NCBI GenBank assembly: GCA_003024985.2
Contig: PXIH01S0057474.1
DNA from: Euperipatoides rowelli
Lineage: Eukaryota > Onychophora > Udeonychophora > Euonychophora > Peripatopsidae
DNA: 10,629 nucleotides
Strand: one strand, 5' to 3'
Positions 1 through 6,945 of this stretch are shown in pieces (the first letter of the stretch is position 1; the number at the start of each line of letters is the position of its first letter). The notes below the pieces were generated by a model, which searched no databases, had not been told where the DNA came from, and saw only the letters and a program-made list of their open reading frames with translations. A program made the translations under genes and the position numbers.

Positions 1-949
1 TAGCAAAACATTACTAAAATTTAAAATGTTTAATTATAGGCACTGTACTTGAGAAGTTCTGGTGTTTGTTTCAAATTTTTTTTATAAAAACAGCCGACTG
101 TGAATAAAAAGTGAACTGAGCTATGGTGGAAGCTATGTATGTAACCTCATTGTAATAATTGGAAAATCTTTTATTCTTCATGTAATAATGTAATATTTCA
201 AAATTTATTTCATTTCTGCATTTTATTCTGTACTCTGTAATATTCCATGTCAGCTGACCAACAGTCTACTTGATAGCCAATACTATTTGACCTTGCATAG
301 TTTTGATCATGTGACTTTGTAGCAGACGCTATTATTGGAAAATAATTTCCCAGACTTTTAGCAAGGACTATATAAACAAAATTTTGCCACTTTTTAATTG
401 CTGAGGACATAATATCGTCCAGCACAGGTTTGCTACAGGGAGCAAACCTGTGCTGGACGAAATTTTACCCAAAACAATGTTTAACCTTTTATGAAGTCAA
501 TTGGATGCCGTACAATTTTAGTATAACTTCTCAAGGAAAGGACAATATTCATATAATAGAGACATTAAGTTTTATTGAACAAATTCACTCAGGACAATAA
601 ATAATGTGCAATAAACCAAGAATCTTAGTAATTTCCAGACCCAGAAGACTAGACCATATTCAATAGAAATGATTCATTTCATTTTCAATGGGAAAAACCC
701 TCAGATGACTAGAATTACTGTGAGAGGGGTGGTGATTTCCACCAGATATTTCTGACTTGTAAATATATCCATTTAATTTAATATCTGTAAGGGGTTAAGA
801 TATTCTGTAAACTTTTCAATGTGGGGAAAGGATACTTTTTGTTAATTTTATTAAGCAAATAAATATGTGTATTTGCTAGAGACCGTAGTTTGTGTATGTG
901 TAGAGGCCAAGGATTGAAATGACATATTTGATTAATATTTCTTTTACAG
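1..949. other. AT-rich non-coding stretch
   Basis: No gene can be supported here. The stretch is A/T-rich with many stops in all frames. It holds the 46-bp inverted repeat listed separately (415-460) and one minus-strand open frame (about 210-434) whose composition is protein-like but which resembles no family I know; I do not call it a gene. The stretch ends in a pyrimidine-rich run and CAG at 947-949 that could act as a splice acceptor. Confidence 0.5.
415..460. repeat. Perfect 20-bp inverted repeat, 6-nt loop
   Basis: The left arm TCGTCCAGCACAGGTTTGCT (415-434) is exactly reverse-complemented at 441-460, with ACAGGG (435-440) between. After one mismatch, three more pairs form outside (411-413 with 462-464). 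Arms this long and perfect are unlikely by chance and, being undiverged, suggest recent origin, a foldback or transposon junction, or a hairpin-forming site. The stem is too short for a typical animal microRNA precursor. Both arms can be read as codons for SKPVLD on their own strands, but neither leads into a recognisable protein. Confidence 0.9.
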
Positions 950-1680
950 ATGCCTTTCCAAGCAAGCTTGATTCAGGGGTCATACCTGTGTCTTTCTATC
1001 GGGTCAGGGATAATGAAGGGCTAGTCCCCCTCTTACCTCTTTAGTCCCTAGTCGGCCGGCTCGGGCTGAATTTTCATTAGGATTTAGTTAGGGTACCTAT
1101 TATTTTGTCTAGTTGTGCCAGTTATTTAGCCCCCGTGAGAGCCATCAATTGGCACAACAGACCCATGTTCGGTAAATATTATATGTCTTTGGGGTAGCTG
1201 TATCTGCAAAGTGCCTACATGTGGATATGATATATTAGTAATTTCTAATATGGGTATTTACATGTAAGTGTAGATAGATATAAGCTAATGATAGAGGCTT
1301 GATATTTATCCGGTGATACCAACCAGGATGTATTTGGATCTTAAGTGCCTTGTCACGCCTAAGTCAACCCAAGCCGAGGTTGTGGAGATAATAGGGGTAT
1401 TTCCTAGTTAGGTATTATAGCTAATATTACACGCCTGTGCTATGGCATGACTGTTTTTATTAGGTATAATAGAGGCATAGTTGCTATAGCACATATACTA
1501 ATGATACAAGTCCCTACATCAGAGGTGATGAAAGGTACCGATATTATGGATTATGTCCAATCGTACAAAGGCCCCCATTCTAGCAGGTATGCTCGGTAAT
1601 CATTATGTCTACTTAGTCTTCCATGCAAGTGCTTTATCGCGCCATCCTCGGACATGGTACTCATGATAATTGCTACATAT
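950..1680. other. Less AT-rich unexplained block; possible terminal exon at 950-1044
   Basis: Base composition changes here: GC-rich words such as GTCGGCCGGCTCGGGC (1051-1066) and runs of C stand out against the AT-rich surroundings. Directly after a pyrimidine tract and CAG (ending 949), a frame entered in phase at 952 stays open to a TAG at 1042-1044, giving about 30 residues with a natural composition (for example VIPVSFYRVRDNEG). I do not recognise the protein, and an open run this short may be chance. The rest has no long open frame but has imperfect dyads, for example GTTGTGCCA at 1112-1120 against 1150-1158, ACATGT and ATATTAG arms at 1217-1268, and TGTGCTAT near 1436 against ATAGCACA near 1485. 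It could be a 3' UTR, a non-autonomous repeat, or a decayed element. Confidence 0.25.
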
Positions 1681-1808
1681 TGGCTTTAAAAGTCAAAATT
1701 TGATTTATTTATGGACTGAATATAAAAAATTGATTAATTAAACAAGCATTTTTATACAAAAATGCACCTAAATCAATGAAGTTGAAATAGGCATTGATAA
1801 ACCACTTT

Positions 1809-2490
1809 AATAAGGCTAAAATTGATGCTTTCTCCTCTTTCAAAAATGGAAATAATCTAGAATAAAAGTGGTATGAAACCTGGAAGAATTAAATAAGTTT
1901 AAAATTGATGCTTCTTCCCTCTTTGGAAAATGGAATAGTCTAGACTCTAGAATAAAAGGGATACGAAATAAGAAAAATTTAATAAGGTTAAATTGATACT
2001 TCTCTCCTCTTTCAAAAATGGAATAGTTCAGAATAAAAGTGGTATAAAATCGGGAAGAATTTAATAAGGTTAAAATTGATGTTTCTTCCCTCTTTCGAAA
2101 ATGGAATAGTCTATAATAAAAGTGATACAAAATGGGAGGAATTTAATAAGGTTAAAATTGATCTTCACCCCTCTTTTGAAAATTTAAGTTTAGTATAAAA
2201 GTGACAAGAAATGGGAATATTTTAATATGGATAAAATGGATGCTTCTTCCCCCCCCATTCAAAAATGGAATAGTCTAGAATAATAGTGGCACAAAGCATG
2301 GAAGAATTTAATAAGGTTAAAATTGATGATTCTCCCTCTTTTGAAAATGGAATAGTCTAGTTTAAAAGTAATACGAAATGTGAAGAATTTCATAAGTTTA
2401 AAATTAATGCTTCTCCCCTCTTTCAAAAATGGAATAGTCGAGAATTAAAGTGGTAGAAATCGGGAAGAATTTAATAAGGTTAAAATTGAT
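1809..2490. repeat. ~83-bp minisatellite, eight full copies plus a partial
   Basis: Copies begin with AATAAGGTTAAAATTGATG or a close variant near 1809, 1892, 1981, 2063, 2145, 2224, 2310, 2391 and 2473, so spacings run 79-89 bp, mostly 82-83. Each unit has the same order of words: AATAAGGTTAAAATTGATG, a CTTCTCCCCTCTTTC pyrimidine block, AAAAATGGAATAGTCTAGAATAAAAGTGG, then GGGAAGAATTT. Copies differ by substitutions and small indels, including a run of C at about 2251-2258 and a duplicated CTAGA near 1942, so the array is not newly made. A minus-strand open frame at 1840-2130 is produced by the repetition and is not a gene. The array breaks off at about 2490. Confidence 0.9.
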
Positions 2491-2494
2491 ACTG

Positions 2495-2628
2495 CTCAGC
2501 GCTAAACTGAGGAGAGAAGAGTTGAGTCAAATAAATTCATTAGGAGATTGATCAGTACAGAAAGGTATGGAAATGTAACTCAGTGCTAAACTAAGAAGTG
2601 AAGATTTGAGTCAAATCAATTCATTAGC
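2495..2628. repeat. Two-copy 84-bp tandem duplication
   Basis: The segment starting CTCAGCGCTAAACTGAGGAG at 2495 recurs in diverged form as CTCAGTGCTAAACTAAGAAG at 2579, and both continue through a shared GAGTCAAATMAATTCATTAG-type block. The offset is 84 bp, nearly the same as the array immediately upstream, but the sequence is different, so it is a second repeat family or a much altered higher-order neighbour. Identity over the first 50 bases is roughly 85 percent by eye. Confidence 0.75.
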
Positions 2629-3429
2629 ATAATGTTCAATACGTAAACAACTGTACTCCCAACTTAGTTTTTTTTTGTTTCAATCACTGCATTCAACACA
2701 TAAGTTTTTATGATTTCAAATGTTTTTTCTCAATTAGAATATTGCATTCAGCATTGGAGTCATCTATGATTTTTGTGAAGGGGTAAAAATGAGTTCCCTC
2801 GTACTAATGCGAGTATTGTTTGTCAACCCTTTCATGGACTAAAAATGGAATTCATATTCCTGTTTTTTTTAATTAAAACTGGGAGTTTAGTTTTATGAGA
2901 ATTTGTAGGCCAGAAATATAATATTATTTTAAAATGTTGTAAATCATTTGGCTTTATCAGTTTTTAGTCATCGTTATATATATATAATTAGATGATGCAT
3001 ATGACCTCTGAAATATTCAAATAAAATTATACAGTATAAACAAAGCAATATTAATGTTTACATTTCTGTAGCTAGAAAAATATTTGTCCATTTTTGTTAT
3101 TGTTGTGATGCTTTTGTAGTTTTTGTTTTTATAAGATTATTCGTTATACTCATTTTCAGATTTTTGATAGCTCATTCTTTAATTAGAATTTTAACAGAAA
3201 ATAAGAGATTTAATTTAGAGCCATAATTTTAGAAATAAACTTAATTTCTAACATACTAAAGTGAAATCTGATAAATATTCATTCATTTGATGAACTTTTT
3301 TAAAACATAAAAAAAACAAAACACATTTTACTTAATTTTTTTTTTGTAGATGGGGATTCCACCCATCTAATATAATTTTATCATCCAAAATCAAAGAAAT
3401 TAACATCACAAATCATAATTAACAGTAAC
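2629..3429. other. AT-rich non-coding stretch
   Basis: I see no gene, no intact element and no notable repeat beyond A/T runs and a short TA microsatellite (TATATATATAATTA at about 2977-2990). All frames are closed at short intervals. It may be intronic or intergenic. Confidence 0.5.
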
Positions 3430-3502
3430 TAGAAAAGTTAACTATTAAAGTTCTATACGGATAGTTCTTAAATAGAAAAGTTAACTATTAAAGTTCTATA
3501 CG
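3430..3502. repeat. 43-bp-period tandem repeat, 1.7 copies, at an assembly gap
   Basis: The unit runs from TAGAAAAGTTAACTATTAAA through GTTCTATACGGATAGTTCTT to AAA (43 bases) and restarts at 3473. Within it AACTAT and ATAGTT form short inverted arms, and AGTTCT recurs around ATACGGAT. The copy stops at 3502, next to the N at 3503. The same 73 bases are found at 6862-6934 directly after another N. The true array may be longer, with its missing part in the gap, or the two copies may be overlapping contig ends. Confidence 0.9.
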
Positions 3503-3503
3503 N
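3503..3503. other. Single N, likely contig junction
   Basis: The N separates a 43-bp-period repeat from a G run (GGGGGGAGGG). The 73 bases on its left recur exactly at 6862-6934, on the right of the N at 6861, so this is more likely a scaffold gap than one unread base. Confidence 0.6.
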
Positions 3504-3846
3504 GGGGGGAGGGAAGCTCTATGAGATAGGCTATTACCAGCCCGCCAAAGCTTTACTACATCATAGTATTTGACATATATATATCAAAAAATTTATAAAA
3601 AGAGATTTGCTATCGATAATCTAGTTCTAAATATTATCTAATCATACAATAAGCATATATCGATATAAAAGAAAAGAAAGTTTTTTATCAAAGTTTTACC
3701 TAAGTTTTGCTATCTTTATTGGTGAGGTAGTCAATCAGAAAAAAGAAAGAAACAGATAAATTTATATAACATATGCAAAGTGATAAGAATAATTTTATAA
3801 CATAATGACAGAAAATGCCTGAAACGTTGGAATCGAAACTGCAGCT
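3504..3846. other. AT-rich non-coding stretch upstream of the retroelement remnant
   Basis: No gene is visible. There are ClaI-like ATCGAT words inside TATCGATAATCTA (3611-3623) and ATATATCGATAT (3655-3666); related words occur in reverse order inside the retroelement insertion at 5125-5157. I see no left LTR, primer-binding site or gag. The last bases before 3847 end in CTGCAG (to 3845), which could read as a splice acceptor for the coding-like segment that follows. Confidence 0.4.
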
Positions 3847-4068
3847 GTGGCCGATGTACAAAACAATACATTAGATGACTGGTCTAGCAGTAGTGGCATC
3901 ATATCTTTTAAAAGTCCCTTTGTTACAGGATCAGATGAATTTTTCCAATTAAAATCCAGATTGGCAGCTCAGGAAGAATTGCTATGTCTAGTCAATTATT
4001 ACCGCAAATTCTTAGCAAATTTAGCAACAATGACAAACCCCCTCACACACTACTATGTAAAAATGTGA
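3847..4068 (+). pseudogene. Coding-like segment joined to gypsy reverse-transcriptase end
   Basis: The open frame encodes about 74 residues before TGA at 4066-4068. Residues 45 onward (LLCLVNYYRKFLANLATMTNP) match the connection after the reverse transcriptase palm in Ty3/gypsy elements, where FLGLVNYYRKF is usual. The first 40 or so residues, including LDDWSSSSG and FKSPFVTGSDEFFQLKSRL, do not look like gypsy reverse transcriptase, which should continue upstream with the catalytic palm. They could be a host exon, a different element, or another part of this element joined by deletion. There is no true ATG at 3847 (the codon is GTG), so this is a fragment, possibly entered from a CAG acceptor ending at 3845. 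Confidence 0.6.
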
Positions 4069-4076
4069 AATAGTCT

Positions 4077-4604
4077 TGGGACACCCCAGAAAAGAAAGCC
4101 TTCCTAGATATCAACGAAAACATTGTCACCTCCAATCTCCTAACACACTATGACCCAGACCTACCACTAACAGTAGCCTCAGATGCGTCCCCAGTAGGAC
4201 TAGGAGCAGACTCTCACAGATAGGACCCGATGGACTGGAACGCCCACTAGCATTCTCTTATCGCACCCTCACAGTTACAGAAAAAAATATATTCCCAGTT
4301 TGATAAAGAAGCACTGGGGATAACCTTCGTGATCAAAAAGTTCCACCAATTCCTATTTGGACGTAACTTCACTCTACTAACGGACCACAAACCGTTAGCA
4401 CACATCTTTGCGGCAAACAAGCAGATCCCCATCCTAGTGATAGCCAGAATACAAAGTTGGGCACTCATCTTGTCAGCATACTCATATCAAATCAAGTTCC
4501 GCCCTTCTAAAGAAAACAGCAATACCGACAACCCTATCATGACTCCCAATGCGAAACCAAGAAACCTCTACATCCAAAAAAGACGAATAAGACCTCCTAA
4601 TTAA
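4077..4604 (+). pseudogene. Gypsy RNase H domain, frameshifted
   Basis: RNase H would remove the RNA strand of the reverse-transcription hybrid. It is read in three frame segments: from 4077 to the stop at 4221, from about 4211 to the stop at 4301, and from 4290 to the stop at 4602. All four acidic positions of the family can still be seen: Asp in ASDASP (4182-4184), Glu in DKEAL (4308-4310), Asp in TDHKPL (4383-4385) and Asp in NTDN (4527-4529), where gypsy elements normally have NADALSR. The breaks are a small deletion after GLGA (about 4207) and an extra base or so in the A/T run near 4288. It could not make an active enzyme as it stands. Confidence 0.9.
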
Positions 4605-4644
4605 GCAACTAGAAGAATTCTCCTGTACACACACAGAAATTGCC

Positions 4645-5022
4645 TTGGAGACCAGAAAATACCCACTTCTCTCCCAAGTAACACAATATGCCCTACACGG
4701 ATGGCCCGAAAAAACAACCACCCCAGAATTAGCACCCTTCTTAAGAAAAAAAGAGGACATTTCCACACAAGATAACTGCCTGCTCTGGGGAACAGGAGTC
4801 ATAATCCCCACCACACTCCGAAACACTATTCTCAAGGAACTCCACAGACACCACACCGGGATAGTAAGAATGAAAATGCTAGCACGTTCACTCTTCTGGT
4901 GGCCAGCACTAGACCAAAACATTAAACAAATAGCGAACGATTGCTACACCTTTAGACACTACACAAAGGATCCCCCCAAAACAACAGTACACTCCTGGAT
5001 CAGACCCACCATGTTGATTTAA
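4645..5022 (+). pseudogene. Gypsy integrase N-terminal zinc-binding domain, damaged
   Basis: In intact elements this HHCC finger helps integrase multimerise and bind LTR ends. The open segment of 125 codons carries GVIIPTTLR, the LHRHHTG histidines (codons 67-70), the family block RMKMLARSLFWWPALD (about codons 76-91) and DCYTF, where the usual CxxC has become C-Y-T-F: Cys at 4942-4944 is kept, but the second Cys position (4951-4953) is TTT, Phe. It ends at TAA 5020 just after HSWIRPT, the linker that normally leads into the catalytic core. The first codon is not a natural start; the frame is a piece of the polyprotein. Confidence 0.88.
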
Positions 5023-5029
5023 GCATGGT

Positions 5030-5308
5030 CACAAGTAATAATAGTACAGGGTGTACAATCTAAAAACATGGCACATTTCAAAAAGATCTCGTATCACAAT
5101 ACTGTAAAAATACACGAATGAAAAATATATCGATATCTGTACATTAGATAATCGATAGTTAGCTCAACAGAAATATTTTACCTTGATCAAAAATTAATGA
5201 TGTGAAATAGAAAAAATATCATAAATACAATAAATTGAATAAAAAGATCATAAAAAACATACATCTGATTATTCAGTCTCTAATCAATAGCATATAATAC
5301 TCTAACAT
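5030..5308 (+). other. AT-rich segment replacing the integrase core N-terminal part
   Basis: Between the linker ending near 5029 and the next recognisable integrase block near 5340, the text turns from C/A-rich coding to AT-rich with stops everywhere. The two catalytic aspartates of the DDE core should lie here, and none is seen. The stretch holds GTAC-AGGGT-GTAC (5045-5057), ATATATCGATAT (5125-5136) and TAGATAATCGATA (5145-5157). It is either an inserted foreign piece accompanied by deletion of pol, or a deletion junction with flanking DNA captured. I see no target-site duplication that decides it. Confidence 0.6.
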
Positions 5309-5334
5309 CCACCACACCCTGAGCCCACCCTTTT

Positions 5335-5764
5335 ACCCAGCATCAAATGGGCAAGCCAAAATATTTGTACAAGTCTTAAAAACCGTCTTAGCAAAGCTGG
5401 ACAACTTTCAAAACCTCACTGTAAAATTGTATGAACTGATTTTCGCATACCGCAACACACCACTAACTAGCACAGGGAAGACACCATCCGAACTCGTCCT
5501 AGGAAGAAACCTACGGAACTGACTACAACTCATCAAACCTTCAGAAAACTCAGAACTGAGAGGGGATTGCAACCTAAACCCGTCAGCAAATCCGAAAACT
5601 TCATCGAAGGGGAAAGAGTTTACTCCAGAACCTACACCAAAAACAAACTGGTCGACCGCTGGGAAGATGGCACCATCGTGAAGAAATACGGGCCAGTAAC
5701 CTACCTAGTAAAATTTGATGATGGCCAGTTTGGCAAACGTCACACCGACTAGCTGCGCTTACAG
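5335..5764 (+). pseudogene. Gypsy integrase core end and GPY/F C-terminal domain
   Basis: The block PASNGQAKIFVQVLKTVLAK matches the end of the integrase core (normally NGQxERF). The catalytic Glu position is AAA (5358-5360), Lys, so the active site is lost. YRNTPLTSTGKTPSELVLGR follows, a typical gypsy signature, then TGA at 5520. The frame resumes from about 5567 with GERVYSRTYTKNK and the GPY/F motif YGPVTYLVKFDDGQ (from 5687). A TAG at 5750-5752 falls where family members usually read HxDQLR, so a Gln codon has probably become a stop. A proline-rich tail may continue to about 5885 in another frame. Confidence 0.9.
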
Positions 5765-5885
5765 AGACACACAAAGTTAAGCCATAAGAGCCCAGGGGCA
5801 CCGTGTTGTAGCCAGCCCCTCCACCACCTACTACCTCAGAAGACCCCCCAACTCCCATCAAGCCAGGGACTAACGAACCTACATT

Positions 5886-6105
5886 GGCGGAGAGGATAAT
5901 GACGTGTATTGTAATTTACCTCAAGCCCGTTCGCTGGCAACACGCTATATATTATATTATTATTTAGACCGTTTTTAGAATGCAGTTTTTGTTCTAGCTT
6001 CCGAGCTTTTCCCAATGATTTATTAAAGTTGTTATTACCTATTTTTGTGTAATAGTTTTCTTGTGTAGGACACAACAGAATCGATACAACAAAGCATGGC
6101 AAACA
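5886..6105 (+). mobile_element. Possible polypurine tract and 3' LTR remnant
   Basis: Just after the end of integrase, GGCGGAGAGGA (5886-5896) is placed and composed like a polypurine tract, the primer for second-strand synthesis. A TG at 5905 (TGTATTGTAATT) could start a 3' LTR. TATATATTATATTATTATT (5946-5964) would fit the TATA region, and the sequence stays of mixed composition up to about 6105. I cannot find a matching left LTR in the window, nor a clear CA end with a target duplication, so borders are guesses. Confidence 0.35.
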
Positions 6106-6283
6106 AATTTGTTGGCTCAGGGCGATAAAGAAGCTTTATAATAAAATATATTTGATCCTATATTTATTTTTAATGTGACTTTATAATTTAAAATTTTATC
6201 TTTATTCAGAATAATTAGTTATAGTTGTTTAATACTCTAAGATTAATTATTTTTATAAATGTTTTTAATTTTTTTTCTTTCAG

Positions 6284-6341
6284 TCTAATATCAGGATTAA
6301 TGCCCGTTGGAGCAATGATGAACTACTTTTGGCTGTGCAAG
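6284..6341 (+). CDS. CoREST/RCOR exon: start of second SANT domain
   Basis: CoREST is the scaffold of the LSD1-HDAC1/2 repressor complex in the nucleus; its second SANT domain contacts nucleosomal DNA and helps the demethylase act on chromatin. This 58-nt exon follows a strong acceptor (T-rich run and CAG ending 6283) and ends at a donor AAG|GTTGTC (6342). It reads 19 codons, SNIRINARWSNDELLLAVQ, plus one base. INARW and the leucines of ELLLAVQ form helix 1 of SANT2, aligning with the CNARWTTEEQLLAVQ segment of vertebrate RCOR proteins. The split codon becomes Gly after joining to the exon at 6453. ELM2, SANT1 and the LSD1-binding linker are not in this part of the window. Confidence 0.93.
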
Positions 6342-6452
6342 GTTGTCATTTTATGACATTTATATCTATATTCTTGTGAACATTTTCCCAAATCCTTGAG
6401 TTAAATTAGCATCTTAATTAGATAATTTTAAATTATTTATATTTATTTTCAG
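6342..6452 (+). other. Phase-1 intron inside the CoREST SANT2 domain
   Basis: This 111-bp AT-rich intron has GT at 6342 and AG at 6451-6452 after a T-rich tract. Removing it joins G with GT to make Gly and keeps the SANT2 frame open, which is the main evidence that it is real. It has no open frame of its own and contains no visible element. Confidence 0.92.
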
Positions 6453-6625
6453 GTGTTCGTAAATATGGCAAAGATTTTAAAGCTATAGCTGAAATGATTT
6501 GTAATAAAACAGAAGCACATGTCCGAACTTTTTTTGTAAATTATCGAAGACGCTATAATTTAGATGCTGTAGTTCAAGAATATGAAGCAGAAAATGGACC
6601 ATTAGAAGACAAGGATGATGACAAG
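6453..6625 (+). CDS. CoREST/RCOR exon: rest of second SANT domain
   Basis: This 173-nt exon completes the SANT2 domain. After the split Gly codon it reads 57 codons: [15 protein letters not shown] (helix 2 region), [20 protein letters not shown] (helix 3, the basic DNA-contacting part), then [14 protein letters not shown] and an acidic end EDKDDDK. The KTEAHVR...FFVNYRRR pattern is highly characteristic of CoREST and differs from MTA or SMRT/NCoR SANT domains. The exon ends at AAG|GTTAGC (6626), so coding continues in a later exon not found here. There are no stops or frame breaks, so it looks functional. An N at 6861 follows, so the downstream order is uncertain. Confidence 0.95.
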
Positions 6626-6860
6626 GTTAGCATTACATAAGCTGAAATTTTAAGCCCACAATTAATTATTATTAATGTAAAGAGGAGAGAGGGAGTGTCA
6701 AAAGCTTTAGTTTAAATGTATAAATTTCAGTTTTCATGAATTAACTTTTTTTTTTGAAGCAAGGATATACTATATAATTGTCCATTCACTACAAATTGAA
6801 GTTTTATTTATTGGCTTTAAAGGTGAAATTAAATTGATTTTTATTTTTTTATTATTATTA
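6626..6860 (+). other. CoREST intron start up to an assembly gap
   Basis: This is non-coding AT-rich sequence following the donor GTTAGC at 6626. Its last 27 bases (6834-6860, TTGA then T-rich, ending in ATT repeats) are identical to 9078-9104, the first bases after the N at 9077. No further CoREST exon is visible here. Confidence 0.7.
6834..6860. repeat. 27-bp duplicate abutting N, left copy
   Basis: Identical to 9078-9104. Both copies touch an N (this one on its right, the other on its left). The sequence is T-rich and low in complexity, but the match is exact from TTGA through four A(TT) steps. Confidence 0.8.
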
Positions 6861-6861
6861 N
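6861..6861. other. Single N, likely contig junction
   Basis: The N separates the 27-bp duplicate on its left from the 43-bp-period repeat on its right. Each side has its exact partner at a different N (9077 and 3503 respectively). Confidence 0.65.
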
Positions 6862-6945
6862 TAGAAAAGTTAACTATTAAAGTTCTATACGGATAGTTCT
6901 TAAATAGAAAAGTTAACTATTAAAGTTCTATACGGATAGTTCTAA
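6862..6945. repeat. 43-bp-period tandem repeat, second occurrence
   Basis: Two units of the same 43-bp repeat as at 3430-3502 start at 6862 and 6905; the second unit runs to about 6945 before turning into TAAAATATTCAAATA. The first 73 bases are identical to 3430-3502. Here the second unit is complete, whereas the other copy stops at its N. Confidence 0.9.

Larger units (their letters stand above)
3847..5900 (+). pseudogene. Ty3/gypsy retrotransposon pol, decayed and internally deleted
   Basis: This is a dead copy of a Ty3/gypsy LTR retrotransposon polyprotein. In an active element pol would give protease, reverse transcriptase, RNase H and integrase. Visible in order are: the end of the reverse transcriptase (LVNYYRKF, 3988-4011), RNase H (about 4077-4560), the integrase zinc-binding domain (about 4790-4960), and the last third of the integrase core with the GPY/F C-terminal domain (about 5340-5755). 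Reading moves through at least seven segments in different frames (from 3847, 4077, 4211, 4290, 4645, about 5343 and 5567), with stops at 4066, 4221, 4301, 4602, 5020, 5520 and 5750. gag, protease and most of reverse transcriptase are absent. The C- and A-rich codons contrast with the AT-rich flanks. It lies on the same strand as CoREST. Confidence 0.92.

Noticed and set aside
210-434. Minus-strand open frame of about 75 codons with protein-like composition
   Set aside because: No recognisable domain, no clear promoter or splice context, and its upstream end runs through the inverted repeat at 415-460. In AT-rich DNA a frame this size is not compelling.
1840-2130. Minus-strand 96-codon open frame
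   Set aside because: It lies entirely within the ~83-bp minisatellite and its protein merely repeats the array (RLFHFRKREE-like and RLFHFPKREE-like pieces).
4482-4922. Minus-strand 146-codon open frame, the longest in the window
   Set aside because: It is antisense to gypsy RNase H and integrase, whose motifs are clear on the + strand. C- and A-rich sense codons leave the complement open.
5601-6102. Minus-strand open frames at 5601-5861 and 5836-6102
   Set aside because: They are antisense to the integrase C-terminus and to the possible LTR, and neither resembles a known family.
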